Shown: in pieces, positions 1 through 7,514 of the stretch
How the letters are laid out: the number at the start of each line of letters is the position of its first letter
Position numbering within the stretch: position 1 is the first letter of the stretch
Assembly: GCA_016929465.1 (NCBI GenBank)
Contig: JAFGIT010000258.1
Coordinates: forward strand, 1 to 12,530
From: JAFGIT01 sp016929465 [NCBI: Candidatus Coatesbacteria bacterium]
GTDB taxonomy: Bacteria; B130-G9
Length of the DNA stretch: 12,530 nt
Direction: 5' to 3'
Made by a program: the position numbers and the translations under genes
The notes under the pieces: generated by a model
Database searches by the model: none
What the model saw: only the letters and a program-made list of their open reading frames with translations
Told to the model about the DNA's origin: nothing

Positions 1-2
1 AT

Positions 3-164
3 CCATGGGGCAACTCATATCTGGTGTTCGTCTCCGGTCTTCCCGGCGGCAAGTCATCCGACAGCTACGCTTGGTGTATCTCAGCGGGACCGAACGGGAT
101 CATCGAGACGCCCACCTCCGAAGAAGAGGTCCAAGAGGACGACATCGGGGGATGGATTAGGTAG
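3..164 (+). CDS. GspG-like type II secretion / type IV pilin-like pseudopilin, C-terminal end (5'-partial)
   Basis: An open frame enters from the left edge and ends at TAG (162-164), followed at once by a second in-frame TAG. The 53 visible residues begin PWGNSYLVFVSG and contain SAGPNGIIET followed by an acidic stretch ending EDDIGGWIR. A 'PWGN.Y' start to the last strand, then 'SAGPNGIIET' and a terminal DDI, is the pattern of the calcium-binding C-terminal loop of GspG-type major pseudopilins and related prepilin-like proteins. These have an N-terminal cleaved methylated helix and assemble into a periplasmic pseudopilus. The N-terminal prepilin motif that would prove this lies outside the window. 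The gene converges on the toxin gene with only 28 bases between the two stops. Assignment to the pilin/pseudopilin superfamily is fairly firm; the exact subfamily is inference. Confidence 0.6.
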   Translation, partial: PWGNSYLVFVSGLPGGKSSDSYAWCISAGPNGIIETPTSEEEVQEDDIGGWIR

Positions 165-192
165 TAGAAGATATCCAACCTGCACCAGACTT

Positions 193-549
193 TCACAGAT
201 CCAGGTCAATGCAGATCGCTATCGCTTTGGCGATATTCGAGACCACATCTTGTGGTAGAACGCCGAGTCGTTTGACGAAGCGTCGAGTCGATACAGAGCG
301 AATTTGAAACGCATCTGCTGCGGATGGCTTAGATAGCCCGTTGCTTTCGTTTGGATTGACGCTTGTCATCCACGGGAAAGCCTCATATTCGGGGGACCAC
401 TTGGTCATCGGCACAATAATCCGCAAAGACAATCTTCCGATACTCAAGGAACTCATGACAAGCGCGGGGCGCGTCTTTGATATTTCGGCTCCTCTGGTAG
501 GCGTTAAATCAACCAGCCAGATTTCGCCCCTATCAGGATTAGTCCTCAA
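193..549 (-). CDS. MazF/PemK-like endoribonuclease toxin
   Basis: The predicted protein has 118 residues, the usual length for the family. The N-terminal segment RGEIWLVDLTPTRGAEISK (residues 7-25) followed by TRPALVMS (26-33) is the hallmark beta-hairpin and loop of PemK/MazF toxins (compare the 'W.VDF.PT.G.E....RP.VV.S' pattern of E. coli MazF). RIIVPMTKWSP (43-53) supplies the next strand. Members of the family cleave mRNA in a sequence-dependent manner and are held in check by a co-expressed antitoxin. The only plausible start is TTG at 549, with GAGG three bases upstream, inside the last codons of the antitoxin gene. The 11-base overlap suggests translational coupling, which keeps toxin synthesis dependent on the antitoxin message. 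No truncation or frameshift is visible, so the toxin may be functional. The cleavage sequence cannot be predicted from this. Confidence 0.85.
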   Translation of the reverse strand: MRTNPDRGEIWLVDLTPTRGAEISKTRPALVMSSLSIGRLSLRIIVPMTKWSPEYEAFPWMTSVNPNESNGLSKPSAADAFQIRSVSTRRFVKRLGVLPQDVVSNIAKAIAICIDLDL

Positions 550-826
550 AATCCTCGTCGTCCAGGCAAGTGAATTCTGTCAGATCCGGGTCGTTTTCAT
601 AGTGGCTTGCGGCAGCTTTGGCCGCTGCCTCCAGATAGGGGGCCCTGTCCTTCGCGGGCATTGAAAGCAGCCAATCAAGAAGTTCTGCATGCCGTCGAGT
701 TATATCAGGTTGGTCAGCTGCATCCTGCGGCGGATTGTACCGATTTTGATCGACCGCATTTCCTTTCTGGTCGCACTCTTCTATTACAACGACTTCCGCC
801 CGAGGTCCTCCGGGTGATAAATCCAT
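539..826 (-). CDS. Antitoxin of the MazF-like cassette (small acidic protein)
   Basis: A 95-residue acidic protein lies directly upstream of the toxin, overlapping it by 11 bases: the standard antitoxin-first order. The ATG at 826 is preceded by GAGGG with a six-base spacer, and an in-frame TGA three codons upstream (after GGG CAT CAA) fixes this as the start. The N-terminal part contains AEVVVIEECDQKGNAV (residues 10-25), probably a short DNA-binding or dimerisation strand region. The middle (about 41-75) is helical and alanine-rich. The C-terminal end, DPDLTEFTCLDDEDFED (79-95), is very acidic and suited to wrapping a basic MazF-like toxin. Antitoxins of several MazF-like pairs end in a similar 'DPELT.FT.LD.EDF' tail; this is recalled family knowledge, not a search result. 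I do not recognise a named antitoxin family for the N-terminus. Confidence 0.7.
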   Translation of the reverse strand: MDLSPGGPRAEVVVIEECDQKGNAVDQNRYNPPQDAADQPDITRRHAELLDWLLSMPAKDRAPYLEAAAKAAASHYENDPDLTEFTCLDDEDFED

Positions 827-848
827 TTGATGCCCTCAATTAGTTTCA

Positions 849-877
849 TATATGCACAGTTAATGTGGTGTACTCAA
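849..877 (-). promoter_or_regulatory. Candidate promoter of the toxin-antitoxin cassette
   Basis: On the minus strand TTGAGT (877-872) and CATATA (854-849) are separated by 17 bases, and a TG dinucleotide stands one base upstream of ATATAT, resembling an extended -10 box. Transcription would start near 842, giving a leader of roughly 15-20 bases before the antitoxin ATG at 826, with its GAGGG site included. A second -35-like TTGACA (890-885) has no good -10 at normal spacing. Assigned by eye only. Confidence 0.3.
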
Positions 878-910
878 CTGGAAATGTCAAGTTTTGGACA
901 CAAGTCATCG

Positions 911-945
911 TAAAAGAGAAAAAGGGGGACGCCGGAGCGCCCCCC
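911..945 (-). terminator. Intrinsic terminator after ppdK
   Basis: Read on the minus strand, a GC-rich stem pairs GGGGG (944-940) with CCCCC (928-924) and CGC (939-937) with GCG (932-930) around the loop TCCG. One unpaired T (929) lies in the distal arm. The stem is followed directly by a U-rich tract (923-911, TTTTTCTCTTTTA). This is a textbook Rho-independent terminator. It lies about 75 bases past the ppdK stop and separates the glyS-ppdK unit from the toxin-antitoxin cassette transcribed in the same direction. Confidence 0.85.
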
Positions 946-961
946 ATGAATTCACAAATCT

Positions 962-986
962 CGGCTGCGTGTAATTTTCGCAGCCG
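962..986 (-). other. Perfect 8-bp inverted repeat between the ppdK stop and its terminator
   Basis: CGGCTGCG (962-969) and CGCAGCCG (979-986) are perfect reverse complements around a nine-base loop. In the ppdK transcript this hairpin stands upstream of the terminator and is not itself followed by a U-tract. It may stabilise the 3' end of the message or act as a weak pre-terminator. No function can be assigned from sequence alone. Confidence 0.5.
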
Positions 987-1019
987 CTTGGACAGGCTGG
1001 AAAGCCCACCCCACAATTG

Positions 1020-3650
1020 TTACCTCTTGAACCTGACGGCGGCCTGTGCTGCGGCAATTCTCGCGACTGGCACCCTGAACGGGGAACAGCTGACGTAGTT
1101 CATGCCGACCTTGTGGCAGAACTCGACCGAATTCGGCTCACCGCCATGCTCACCGCAGATGCCGATTTTGAGCTTCGGATTGGTCTTTCTCCCGCGCTCG
1201 ACGCCCATCTTCACCATTCCACCAACGCCATCGACATCGATGCTCTGGAATGGATCCCTCGGAAGAATGCCGCGCTCGAGATACTCGGCGATGAACTTGC
1301 CGGCATCGTCACGGCTGTAACCGAACGTCATCTGGGTCAGGTCGTTCGTCCCAAAGGAGAAGAACTGTGCAACCTTCGCCACCTGGTCCGCAACCACGCA
1401 TGCCCTCGGGATCTCGATCATGGTGCCGACGAGGTAATCGACCTCGGTTCCCATTCTTCCGAAGACCTCCTTGGCTGCAGCATCGACAACCTTCTTCTGG
1501 TTCTCGAGCTCCTCGACCTTGCCGATTAGCGGGACCATAACCTCGGGGAAGACCTTCACGCCTTCCTTCTTCACCGTGCAGGCTGCCTCGAAGATCGCAG
1601 TCGCCTGCATCTCGGTGATCTCCGGCATGGAGATACCCAGTCGGCAACCACGGTGACCGAGCATCGGGTTCATCTCTTTGAGTTCTTCGACCTTATTCTT
1701 CAGGTGCTCAAAAGACACACCCATATCAGCCGCGAGTGACTTGATATCGGATTCGGCTGAGGGAAGGAACTCATGGAGCGGTGGATCCAGGAGGCGGATT
1801 GTGACCGGTAGGCCGTCCATCGCCTTGAAGATGCCGATGAAGTCCTCACGCTGCATCGGGAGAAGCTTCTTGAGGGCCGCACGTCTTCCCTTCTCATCCT
1901 CGGCAAGAATCATCTCACGCATCGCCGGCAGACGGTCCGCCTCGAAGAACATGTGCTCTGTTCTCGTGAGGCCGATGCCCTCTGCACCGAAGTCGCGGGC
2001 TCTCTTCGAGTCCTTCGGGTTGTCCGCATTGGTACGAACTCCGAGCTGGCGGACCTCATCGACCCAGCCCATGAACTTGCCGAAGTCCCCGGACATCTCG
2101 GGATCGACGAGCTTCGCGGAGCCTGTCGCAACGAGCCCCTTCGCCCCATCGAGAGTGATGATATCGCCTTCCTTGAGCGTTACGCCACCGACCGTCATGG
2201 TCTTCTTTTCTTCGTCGATCGAAAGGGCGCTTACGCCTGCGACGCAGCACTTGCCCATTCCGCGTGCAACGACGGCCGCGTGTGAGGTCATTCCGCCGCG
2301 TGCGGTCAGGATACCCTCTGCAGCGATCATTCCGCCGACGTCCTCAGGAGATGTCTCGGCTCGGACCAGGACGACTTTCTCTTTGCGCTCTTTCGCAGCA
2401 ATCGCGTCATGCGCGTGGAAGACGATGCCGCCAACCGCAGCGCCAGGAGATGCAGGAAGTCCTTTTGCTATAACATTGAGTTTCTCGTTCGGATCGATGC
2501 CCCTGTGGAGCATCTGCTCGATGTGGTCAGGCTCTACGCGAAGGATTGCTTCTTCCTTCGTGATCATGCCGCTTTCGACCATGTCAACCGCAACCTTGAT
2601 CGCAGCCGGTCCGGTCCTCTTACCGTTTCTCGTCTGGAGCATATAGAGCTCGCCGTGCTCGATGGTGAACTCGATGTCCTGCATGTCGCGATAGTGCTTC
2701 TCGAGGCGCTCTCTAATATCAACGAGCTGATCATAAGCGTGTGGCATCTGCTCTTTCAGCTTACCGATCTTCTCGGGTGTGCGGATACCGGCTACGACGT
2801 CCTCGCCCTGGGCGTTCATCAGATACTCGCCATAGAACTCGTTCGCGCCGGTCGCGGGGTCTCTCGTGAATGCCACGCCGGTTCCGGACTTCTCGCCGGT
2901 GTTGCCGAAGACCATCGCCTGGACGTTGACCGCGGTGCCCCAATCTTCGGAGATGCCATACTTCGCCCTGTAGGTCTTCGCACGCTCGTTGAACCAGGAC
3001 TTGAAGACTGCATTGATGGCGAGTTTGAGCTGCTCTATCGGGTCCTCTGGGAATGCCTTGCCAGTTTTCTCCTGGACCATCTTCTTGCCCGCCTCGGCAA
3101 CAGCCTTCAGGCTGTCCGCGGAGAGCTCGGTGTCGAGCTTCGCACCGTGCTTTTCCTTCTCGGCCTCGAGGATCTTCTCGAACGCGGAGTGAGGCACGCC
3201 CAGGACGACATCGCCAAACATCGTCACGAATCTTCTATAGCTGTCATAAGCAAAGCGGGCGTCGCCGGCCTTCTTGGCCAATCCCTCGACCGTGGTGTCG
3301 TTGAGGCCCAGATTCAGGACCGTGTCCATCATGCCAGGCATGGAAACACGTGCGCCGGAGCGTACCGAGACCAGCAGCGGATTCGCGGGATCGCTGAAGC
3401 TCTTGTTCGTTAGGGCTTCCACCTTGGCAAGCTGCTTCTCTAACTCGGCCCACATACCCTCGGGGTAGTTGCCGCCGCTCTTGAAATACTCGATGCAGGC
3501 CTCTGTGCTTATGGTGAAACCCGGTGGAACCGGTATGCCCAACCGGGCCATTTCCGCAAGGTTCGCGCCTTTACCTCCCAAGAGGTCTTTCATCTCAGCG
3601 CTGCCCTCAGCGCTGCCACCACCAAATGCATATACGTACTTGTGTGCCAT
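1020..3650 (-). CDS. ppdK: Pyruvate, phosphate dikinase
   Basis: This cytoplasmic enzyme interconverts pyruvate + ATP + phosphate with phosphoenolpyruvate + AMP + pyrophosphate. It serves gluconeogenesis or PPi-linked glycolysis in anaerobes. The 876-residue product matches the family's length of about 870-900. Numbered from the ATG at 3650, the N-terminal ATP-grasp domain includes GGKGANLAEMARLGIPVPPG (25-44). The swivelling domain carries GGMTSHAAVVARGMG (452-466) with phospho-His457. The C-terminal PEP/pyruvate barrel carries the RLLDPPLHEFLP segment, MIEIPRA with Glu746, FGTNDLTQ with Asn769 and GICGEHGG with catalytic Cys832. Each is one position beyond its counterpart in the Clostridium symbiosum enzyme as I recall it, so all key residues are present. 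The frame opens at a TTG at 3671, but ATG 3650 has GGAGGT nine bases upstream and is the better start. It follows glyS with an 80-base gap lacking a terminator, so the two are probably cotranscribed, and it ends at the terminator at 911-945. Confidence 0.98.
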   Translation of the reverse strand: MAHKYVYAFGGGSAEGSAEMKDLLGGKGANLAEMARLGIPVPPGFTISTEACIEYFKSGGNYPEGMWAELEKQLAKVEALTNKSFSDPANPLLVSVRSGARVSMPGMMDTVLNLGLNDTTVEGLAKKAGDARFAYDSYRRFVTMFGDVVLGVPHSAFEKILEAEKEKHGAKLDTELSADSLKAVAEAGKKMVQEKTGKAFPEDPIEQLKLAINAVFKSWFNERAKTYRAKYGISEDWGTAVNVQAMVFGNTGEKSGTGVAFTRDPATGANEFYGEYLMNAQGEDVVAGIRTPEKIGKLKEQMPHAYDQLVDIRERLEKHYRDMQDIEFTIEHGELYMLQTRNGKRTGPAAIKVAVDMVESGMITKEEAILRVEPDHIEQMLHRGIDPNEKLNVIAKGLPASPGAAVGGIVFHAHDAIAAKERKEKVVLVRAETSPEDVGGMIAAEGILTARGGMTSHAAVVARGMGKCCVAGVSALSIDEEKKTMTVGGVTLKEGDIITLDGAKGLVATGSAKLVDPEMSGDFGKFMGWVDEVRQLGVRTNADNPKDSKRARDFGAEGIGLTRTEHMFFEADRLPAMREMILAEDEKGRRAALKKLLPMQREDFIGIFKAMDGLPVTIRLLDPPLHEFLPSAESDIKSLAADMGVSFEHLKNKVEELKEMNPMLGHRGCRLGISMPEITEMQATAIFEAACTVKKEGVKVFPEVMVPLIGKVEELENQKKVVDAAAKEVFGRMGTEVDYLVGTMIEIPRACVVADQVAKVAQFFSFGTNDLTQMTFGYSRDDAGKFIAEYLERGILPRDPFQSIDVDGVGGMVKMGVERGRKTNPKLKIGICGEHGGEPNSVEFCHKVGMNYVSCSPFRVPVARIAAAQAAVRFKR

Positions 3651-3730
3651 TTTCTGGCTACCTCCGATCAATTTGTCTTAACGGAAAGGATTTCAAAGAG
3701 AAACCTGACACGGGCAAATCGTCAGATTGC

Positions 3731-5890
3731 CTAATTCCTCTCCACGACGATCTTGGAAAAATCAGCAATAGAACTGAACATATTCGTCAACCTCGCCAAC
3801 AATGCAAGGCGATTTTGCCGGATGCCCTCGTCATCGACCATGACCATCACATGATCGAAGAAATCATCTATAGCAGGCCGCAAGCCAGCAATCAACCTCA
3901 GCGCGGCGAGATATTCTCTCTTCTCGACTGCTAGTCGGACCTCGTCCTCGATCCCCCTGATGCTCTCGAACAGGCGAATCTCCTGGTCCTCGTTCAGGAG
4001 GCCAGGATTCAATTCCCCCCAATTCTCGCCCTTCAGGATGTTCGAGGCTCGCTTGAGGCCGGTCGTGAGCGATTCAAACTGCTCATCTTTGGAGAACTCC
4101 TGCAGCGCGAGCGCCCTCGCCCTGAGATCGACCACGTCGTCGCAATCGCACGCAAGGACGGCGCCGACCAGGTCGTGCCGCATTGATTCCCGGTTCACGA
4201 GGTTGAATGACAGGCGCTGCTTGACGAACTCGAGGATTCGCTGGCCCAATCCCTCATCGGGCTTGATCAGCCCATCCTTCTCGAGCCAGACTACGGCTGC
4301 ATCGAACGCCGCAAGGAGCGGCAGGCCATACCCGGAGTCCAGGAGAATGGATACGACGCCCTGGGCCTCTCGCCGAAGTCCGAGCGGGTCCTGCGAGCCC
4401 TTCGGGATGTGCCCAGCGCCGAAGAAGGCGCAGAGGCTGTCGATCTTGTCCGCGAGCGCGAGCACGCGTCCGCAATCCGTCTTTGGCGGCACATCGTCGA
4501 TGCCCCTCGGGCGATAGTGCTCCGAGATCGCATCACCGATCTCCCCCGCGTCACCCGAGAGTTTCGAGTAGGCGCCGCCCATAACTCCCTGGAGCTCGGG
4601 AAATTCGCCGACCATGTGCGTGACCAGGTCCGCCTTGCACAGAAGCCCAGCACGCCCACAATGCCCCTTGAACTCGTCGATTGGGCATCCGCCGACCTCC
4701 GCTTCGCCGGAGAAAAAGAGGTCGGCTATCTCGGGCGCCAGCTTTGAGAGGCGCCTCGACTTCATTAGTAGGTCCCCAAGTCCCTTGTGCAAGGCCATCC
4801 CCTGCAGACGCGGGAGTATCTCCTCGAGAGAACTCTTCTGGTCCTCTGCGTAGAAGAACGCGGCGTCTTCCAGCCGCGCCTCGAGCACCGCCTCGTTGCC
4901 TCCTCTTACGATCTCCTCATCGGCCTCGGGATTAGCCAACAGAGCAACGAAGTGGGGTAATAGCTTCTGAGAATACTCATCCGCCTTGAAGCCGCCGGAT
5001 GGCTTTGAAAAGAACTTGGGTCTTGTTGCGAGAAAATATTGATGGTGCCAGAGGCATGTCGTCAGAACAGGCTCCGGTAATTCAAGAAAGCGTGGATCGA
5101 AGCCGCCATGCGTCACCATTGGTGAATCGACCGAGTCCGCGAGTATCGACAGCATCTCCTGGTCATGGATGACCTCGCAGCCGAGCTTCTCCTCGAGCTG
5201 CTTGATACCCGCCTCGATCGCCTTTGTGCGGCAATCATGGCTGACTGCGATGTAGTTCTGGGCCATATCGGAGAAGTATGAGCTGGCCTCCGCGATCGAT
5301 ATACCTTTATCCCCCTGGGTCCACGTGCCATGTGTGACCTGATTCGACCTGACGCCGAAGATCGTGCAGTCGATCAACTCATGCCCGAATATCGCCAAAA
5401 TCCAGCGGATCGGCCTTCCAAATGAGTATTTCTCCTCGGACCACCGCATCATCTTGGGGAATGAGAATGATTCCACGAGGTCTGTGAAAACTTCGGGAAG
5501 GACTTCGACCGATGGCTTGCCTTTGAATGCTTTCTTAGCCGCGACATACTCGCCTTTGGAAGTCTCCACCGAATAGAGCTCCTCGACCGGAACGCCCGCT
5601 GAACGTGCAAAGCCCATCGCGGCCTTTGTCGGGTTTCCGGCCTGGTCGTATGCGACTCTAAGGGCAGGTCCAGTGCAGACCTCTTCGGAATCGGCCTGCT
5701 TATCGACGCAGCTGGCGAGTTCGAACGACAGGCGTCGGGGTGTGCCATAGACCTCCAGGCCGTCGAATCCGATGCGGTATTTAGTAAGAAGCTCGGGAAC
5801 GGTTCTCTCGATGTGCTCCCGGCCGTATTTGACAAAACTTGGGGGTAGATCTTCCACCCCGATCTCGAATAAAAGCTGTCTTTCGCCCAA
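3731..5890 (-). CDS. glyS: Glycine--tRNA ligase beta subunit
   Basis: Beta chain of the heterotetrameric glycyl-tRNA synthetase: it binds tRNA-Gly, while the alpha chain (GlyQ) forms glycyl-adenylate. The product has about 719 residues (E. coli GlyS has 689). Landmarks, numbered from the chosen start: QLLFEIGVEDLPPSFV (5-20); GRPIRWILAIFG (158-169); LPEPVLTTCLWHHQYF (271-286), matching the 'LP.EVL....k.HQ.YF' motif; LQGVMGGAYS (433-442), in the HD-like region; GRVLALADKIDSL (474-486) and IPKGSQDPLGLRREAQG (495-511). The C-terminal anticodon-binding-like helical domain contains GLRPAIDDFFDHVMV (669-683). The frame is open to 5944, but TTG at 5890 has GGAGGT exactly nine bases upstream and gives the conserved N-terminus. 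The ATG at 5897 is out of frame. glyQ, usually adjacent upstream, is absent here; a beta-helix gene occupies that place. ppdK follows, an association seen in several bacterial groups. Confidence 0.96.
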   Translation of the reverse strand: MGERQLLFEIGVEDLPPSFVKYGREHIERTVPELLTKYRIGFDGLEVYGTPRRLSFELASCVDKQADSEEVCTGPALRVAYDQAGNPTKAAMGFARSAGVPVEELYSVETSKGEYVAAKKAFKGKPSVEVLPEVFTDLVESFSFPKMMRWSEEKYSFGRPIRWILAIFGHELIDCTIFGVRSNQVTHGTWTQGDKGISIAEASSYFSDMAQNYIAVSHDCRTKAIEAGIKQLEEKLGCEVIHDQEMLSILADSVDSPMVTHGGFDPRFLELPEPVLTTCLWHHQYFLATRPKFFSKPSGGFKADEYSQKLLPHFVALLANPEADEEIVRGGNEAVLEARLEDAAFFYAEDQKSSLEEILPRLQGMALHKGLGDLLMKSRRLSKLAPEIADLFFSGEAEVGGCPIDEFKGHCGRAGLLCKADLVTHMVGEFPELQGVMGGAYSKLSGDAGEIGDAISEHYRPRGIDDVPPKTDCGRVLALADKIDSLCAFFGAGHIPKGSQDPLGLRREAQGVVSILLDSGYGLPLLAAFDAAVVWLEKDGLIKPDEGLGQRILEFVKQRLSFNLVNRESMRHDLVGAVLACDCDDVVDLRARALALQEFSKDEQFESLTTGLKRASNILKGENWGELNPGLLNEDQEIRLFESIRGIEDEVRLAVEKREYLAALRLIAGLRPAIDDFFDHVMVMVDDEGIRQNRLALLARLTNMFSSIADFSKIVVERN

Positions 5891-5924
5891 TCTCCATTGA
5901 CCTCCGAATTCTAAACCACTGAGC

Positions 5925-5952
5925 CATATATATGCCTCATGCAATCGAGCAA
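5925..5952 (-). promoter_or_regulatory. Weak candidate promoter upstream of glyS
   Basis: Minus-strand TTGCTC (5952-5947) and TATATG (5930-5925) are 16 bases apart, about 35 bases before the glyS TTG, in the 148-base gap after the beta-helix gene. The match to a sigma70 promoter is modest. It would allow glyS-ppdK to be transcribed apart from the accessory genes upstream. The rest of this gap (5953-6038) shows a C7 run on the minus strand and nothing else I can name. Confidence 0.22.
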
Positions 5953-6038
5953 GGCAACCGATTCGGGGGGGAGGTCGGGCCGTTAATCAAAATCGCCAAA
6001 TTGGAGGTGCTAAAGGGAAGCCTCTGCGCGATCTCCGG

Positions 6039-7514
6039 CTATGGAATCGGATAATGAGCACCCATATCGACCGTTCCGGTATCCGGCGTCCCATCCATTT
6101 GCGCGGTCATGCCGGATAGCCCCGCCTCCTCGGCAGAGCGGCTTCCGGCGTCGATGCAGGGACTGCCGGGCCTCAAGTAGTACCTGAAACCGCTAATCAA
6201 TTCCCCGCCAAATTGCGGGTCAAGGTCAATATTCCCCTCGCCTAAATATCCCCCCTTCACACAACAGAAACTAGCGGAGACGTAGTCGAGCATAGTCTTA
6301 CTGCCAACAGAATCTTCCCAAATGACGCAGTCGGTGATTTCTGTGCTGATTCCGCTCAGGTATATGCCCGCGCCTATGGAGGCGATATTATTCACGATTG
6401 TATTGTTCGATATTTCACGCACTGCAATCTCATACGAGTATGCATAAATATAAATTCCCCCTCCCCACTGAGCTTCATTATTGGCAATTGTGTTATTCAC
6501 GATTCTCGCGGCACTATTACGGCAATAGATTCCGCCTCCACGATCACTCTCATCGATGCAATCGACTTTGTTCCAGGAAATCACATTATTCATGATCTCC
6601 GGCGAACCACCTCCGCAGTAAATGCCTCCTCCCCCGTAACCGGACCCCGTGTTCTCAATTATGGTATTATTCGTGATAAGAATTGAACTGTCCAGGCAAC
6701 AAATTCCGCCGCCCGCGTGACTCTTGAGATGTCCACTCAAAATTGCGCCCGTAATCGTGAATCCGTCAATCGCAGCATTGTGAACATCCTCAGCCAGGAT
6801 GACGTTGGCGTCTGAGTCGTCAGCGTCGATTATTGCTCCCGGCTCATCGGCGATTAGAGATACCCAGCTCTTCATTTCCAACGGAAAGGTCTCTCCATCC
6901 CCACACCAAGTATAGGTCCCGGGAGCGATATGGATGGTAGTCGGGATCCCCTCCAGGCTGTCGATCGAACATAGCGCACGTGTGATCGATCTCCAGGGCG
7001 CATCCTCCATGCCATAATTTTTATCATTGCCGCATTCCGCATCCACATAGTAGTCCGTTGCCTGAGGCATACCGGCCAGGAATCCTGCGGAATCGATGCA
7101 GCCCAGTAAATCCGTCGTTCCGGCCCGAGTGAGGGCCGCGAGAAAGAAGAACTCCCCCGGCTCATTTATTGGTGGGATATCGCACGGCAGCAGGAAGCGG
7201 AAGCAGCTATCTAGATGTCTCCCGTATCTAAGGTAATAGTTCTCAATCCAGGGAGTATTGATTCCCTCTGTCCAACCGTCTTGGGAAAGCGTGTAAAGCA
7301 CCCCATCAGGATTGAGTAGCCCGATGTAAACGTCCACGTAGACTGCCTCGGGGCCAGGATATGGGGCCTCGAGACTCACTTCGATTGTATCTCCCGCCTG
7401 GTAAAGGCTGCTGTCCGTATAGATTGAGATTTGAGGTGCTGCTATTGCATTCGATAGTCCGAATGACAAAGCTATCATTAGAATGGTGATGCTGTAATAT
7501 ATCAACGTCTTCAT
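6039..7514 (-). CDS. Secreted right-handed parallel beta-helix protein
   Basis: A 491-residue product starts at ATG 7514, with GGAGG and GGGG runs directly upstream. The in-frame extension to 7583 lies inside the glycosyltransferase remnant and lacks the signal sequence character. Residues 1-26 form a signal peptide (MKTLIYYSITILMIALSFGL, cleavage likely after AIA). Residues about 28-148 form a beta-rich N-terminal domain opening ISIYTDSSLYQAGDTIEVSL, of the kind found in extracellular proteins. YYVDAECGNDKNYG (155-168) and PWRSITRAL (173-181) are the DUF1565-like lead-in to a beta-helix. Residues about 195-400 carry repeated coils: GGGICC, ITNNTIIENT, GGGGIYCGGG, IMNNVISWN, GGGIYC, IVNNTIANN, GGGIYI and ISNNTIVNN. 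The end, GNIDLDPQF (427-435) with LRPGSPCIDAG (447-457), is the usual closing motif. It probably acts outside the cytoplasm or at the cell surface. No catalytic residues of a polysaccharide lyase are evident, and no sorting domain is seen. Its ATG overlaps the stop of the upstream frame (ATGA). Confidence 0.85.
   Translation of the reverse strand: MKTLIYYSITILMIALSFGLSNAIAAPQISIYTDSSLYQAGDTIEVSLEAPYPGPEAVYVDVYIGLLNPDGVLYTLSQDGWTEGINTPWIENYYLRYGRHLDSCFRFLLPCDIPPINEPGEFFFLAALTRAGTTDLLGCIDSAGFLAGMPQATDYYVDAECGNDKNYGMEDAPWRSITRALCSIDSLEGIPTTIHIAPGTYTWCGDGETFPLEMKSWVSLIADEPGAIIDADDSDANVILAEDVHNAAIDGFTITGAILSGHLKSHAGGGICCLDSSILITNNTIIENTGSGYGGGGIYCGGGSPEIMNNVISWNKVDCIDESDRGGGIYCRNSAARIVNNTIANNEAQWGGGIYIYAYSYEIAVREISNNTIVNNIASIGAGIYLSGISTEITDCVIWEDSVGSKTMLDYVSASFCCVKGGYLGEGNIDLDPQFGGELISGFRYYLRPGSPCIDAGSRSAEEAGLSGMTAQMDGTPDTGTVDMGAHYPIP

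Noticed and set aside
860-905. The sequence around TGGAAATGTCAAGTTTTGGACAC looked like a possible insertion-sequence end.
   Set aside because: No transposase, no second matching end and no target duplication are visible; part of it can be read as promoter-like sequence.
1678-2646. A plus-strand open frame of 322 codons opposite ppdK, rich in Ser and Arg.
   Set aside because: Composition is typical of antisense translation of a GC-rich gene, and ppdK explains the region.
2409-3413. A plus-strand open frame of 334 codons opposite ppdK.
   Set aside because: It lies wholly antisense to a clearly conserved enzyme gene, has no ribosome site of note and its product has no recognisable domain; it is a shadow of codon bias.
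5895-5935. The minus-strand segment reading GGCTCAGTGGTTTAGA resembles a tRNA D-arm.
   Set aside because: No matching acceptor stem, anticodon arm or GGTTCGAATCC-type T-arm follows; the segment runs straight into the glyS ribosome site.
6200-6900. Repeated GGGIYC and NNTI motifs were considered as a possible DNA tandem repeat or variable cassette.
   Set aside because: They are protein-level beta-helix coils; the DNA between units is too diverged to be a nucleotide repeat.
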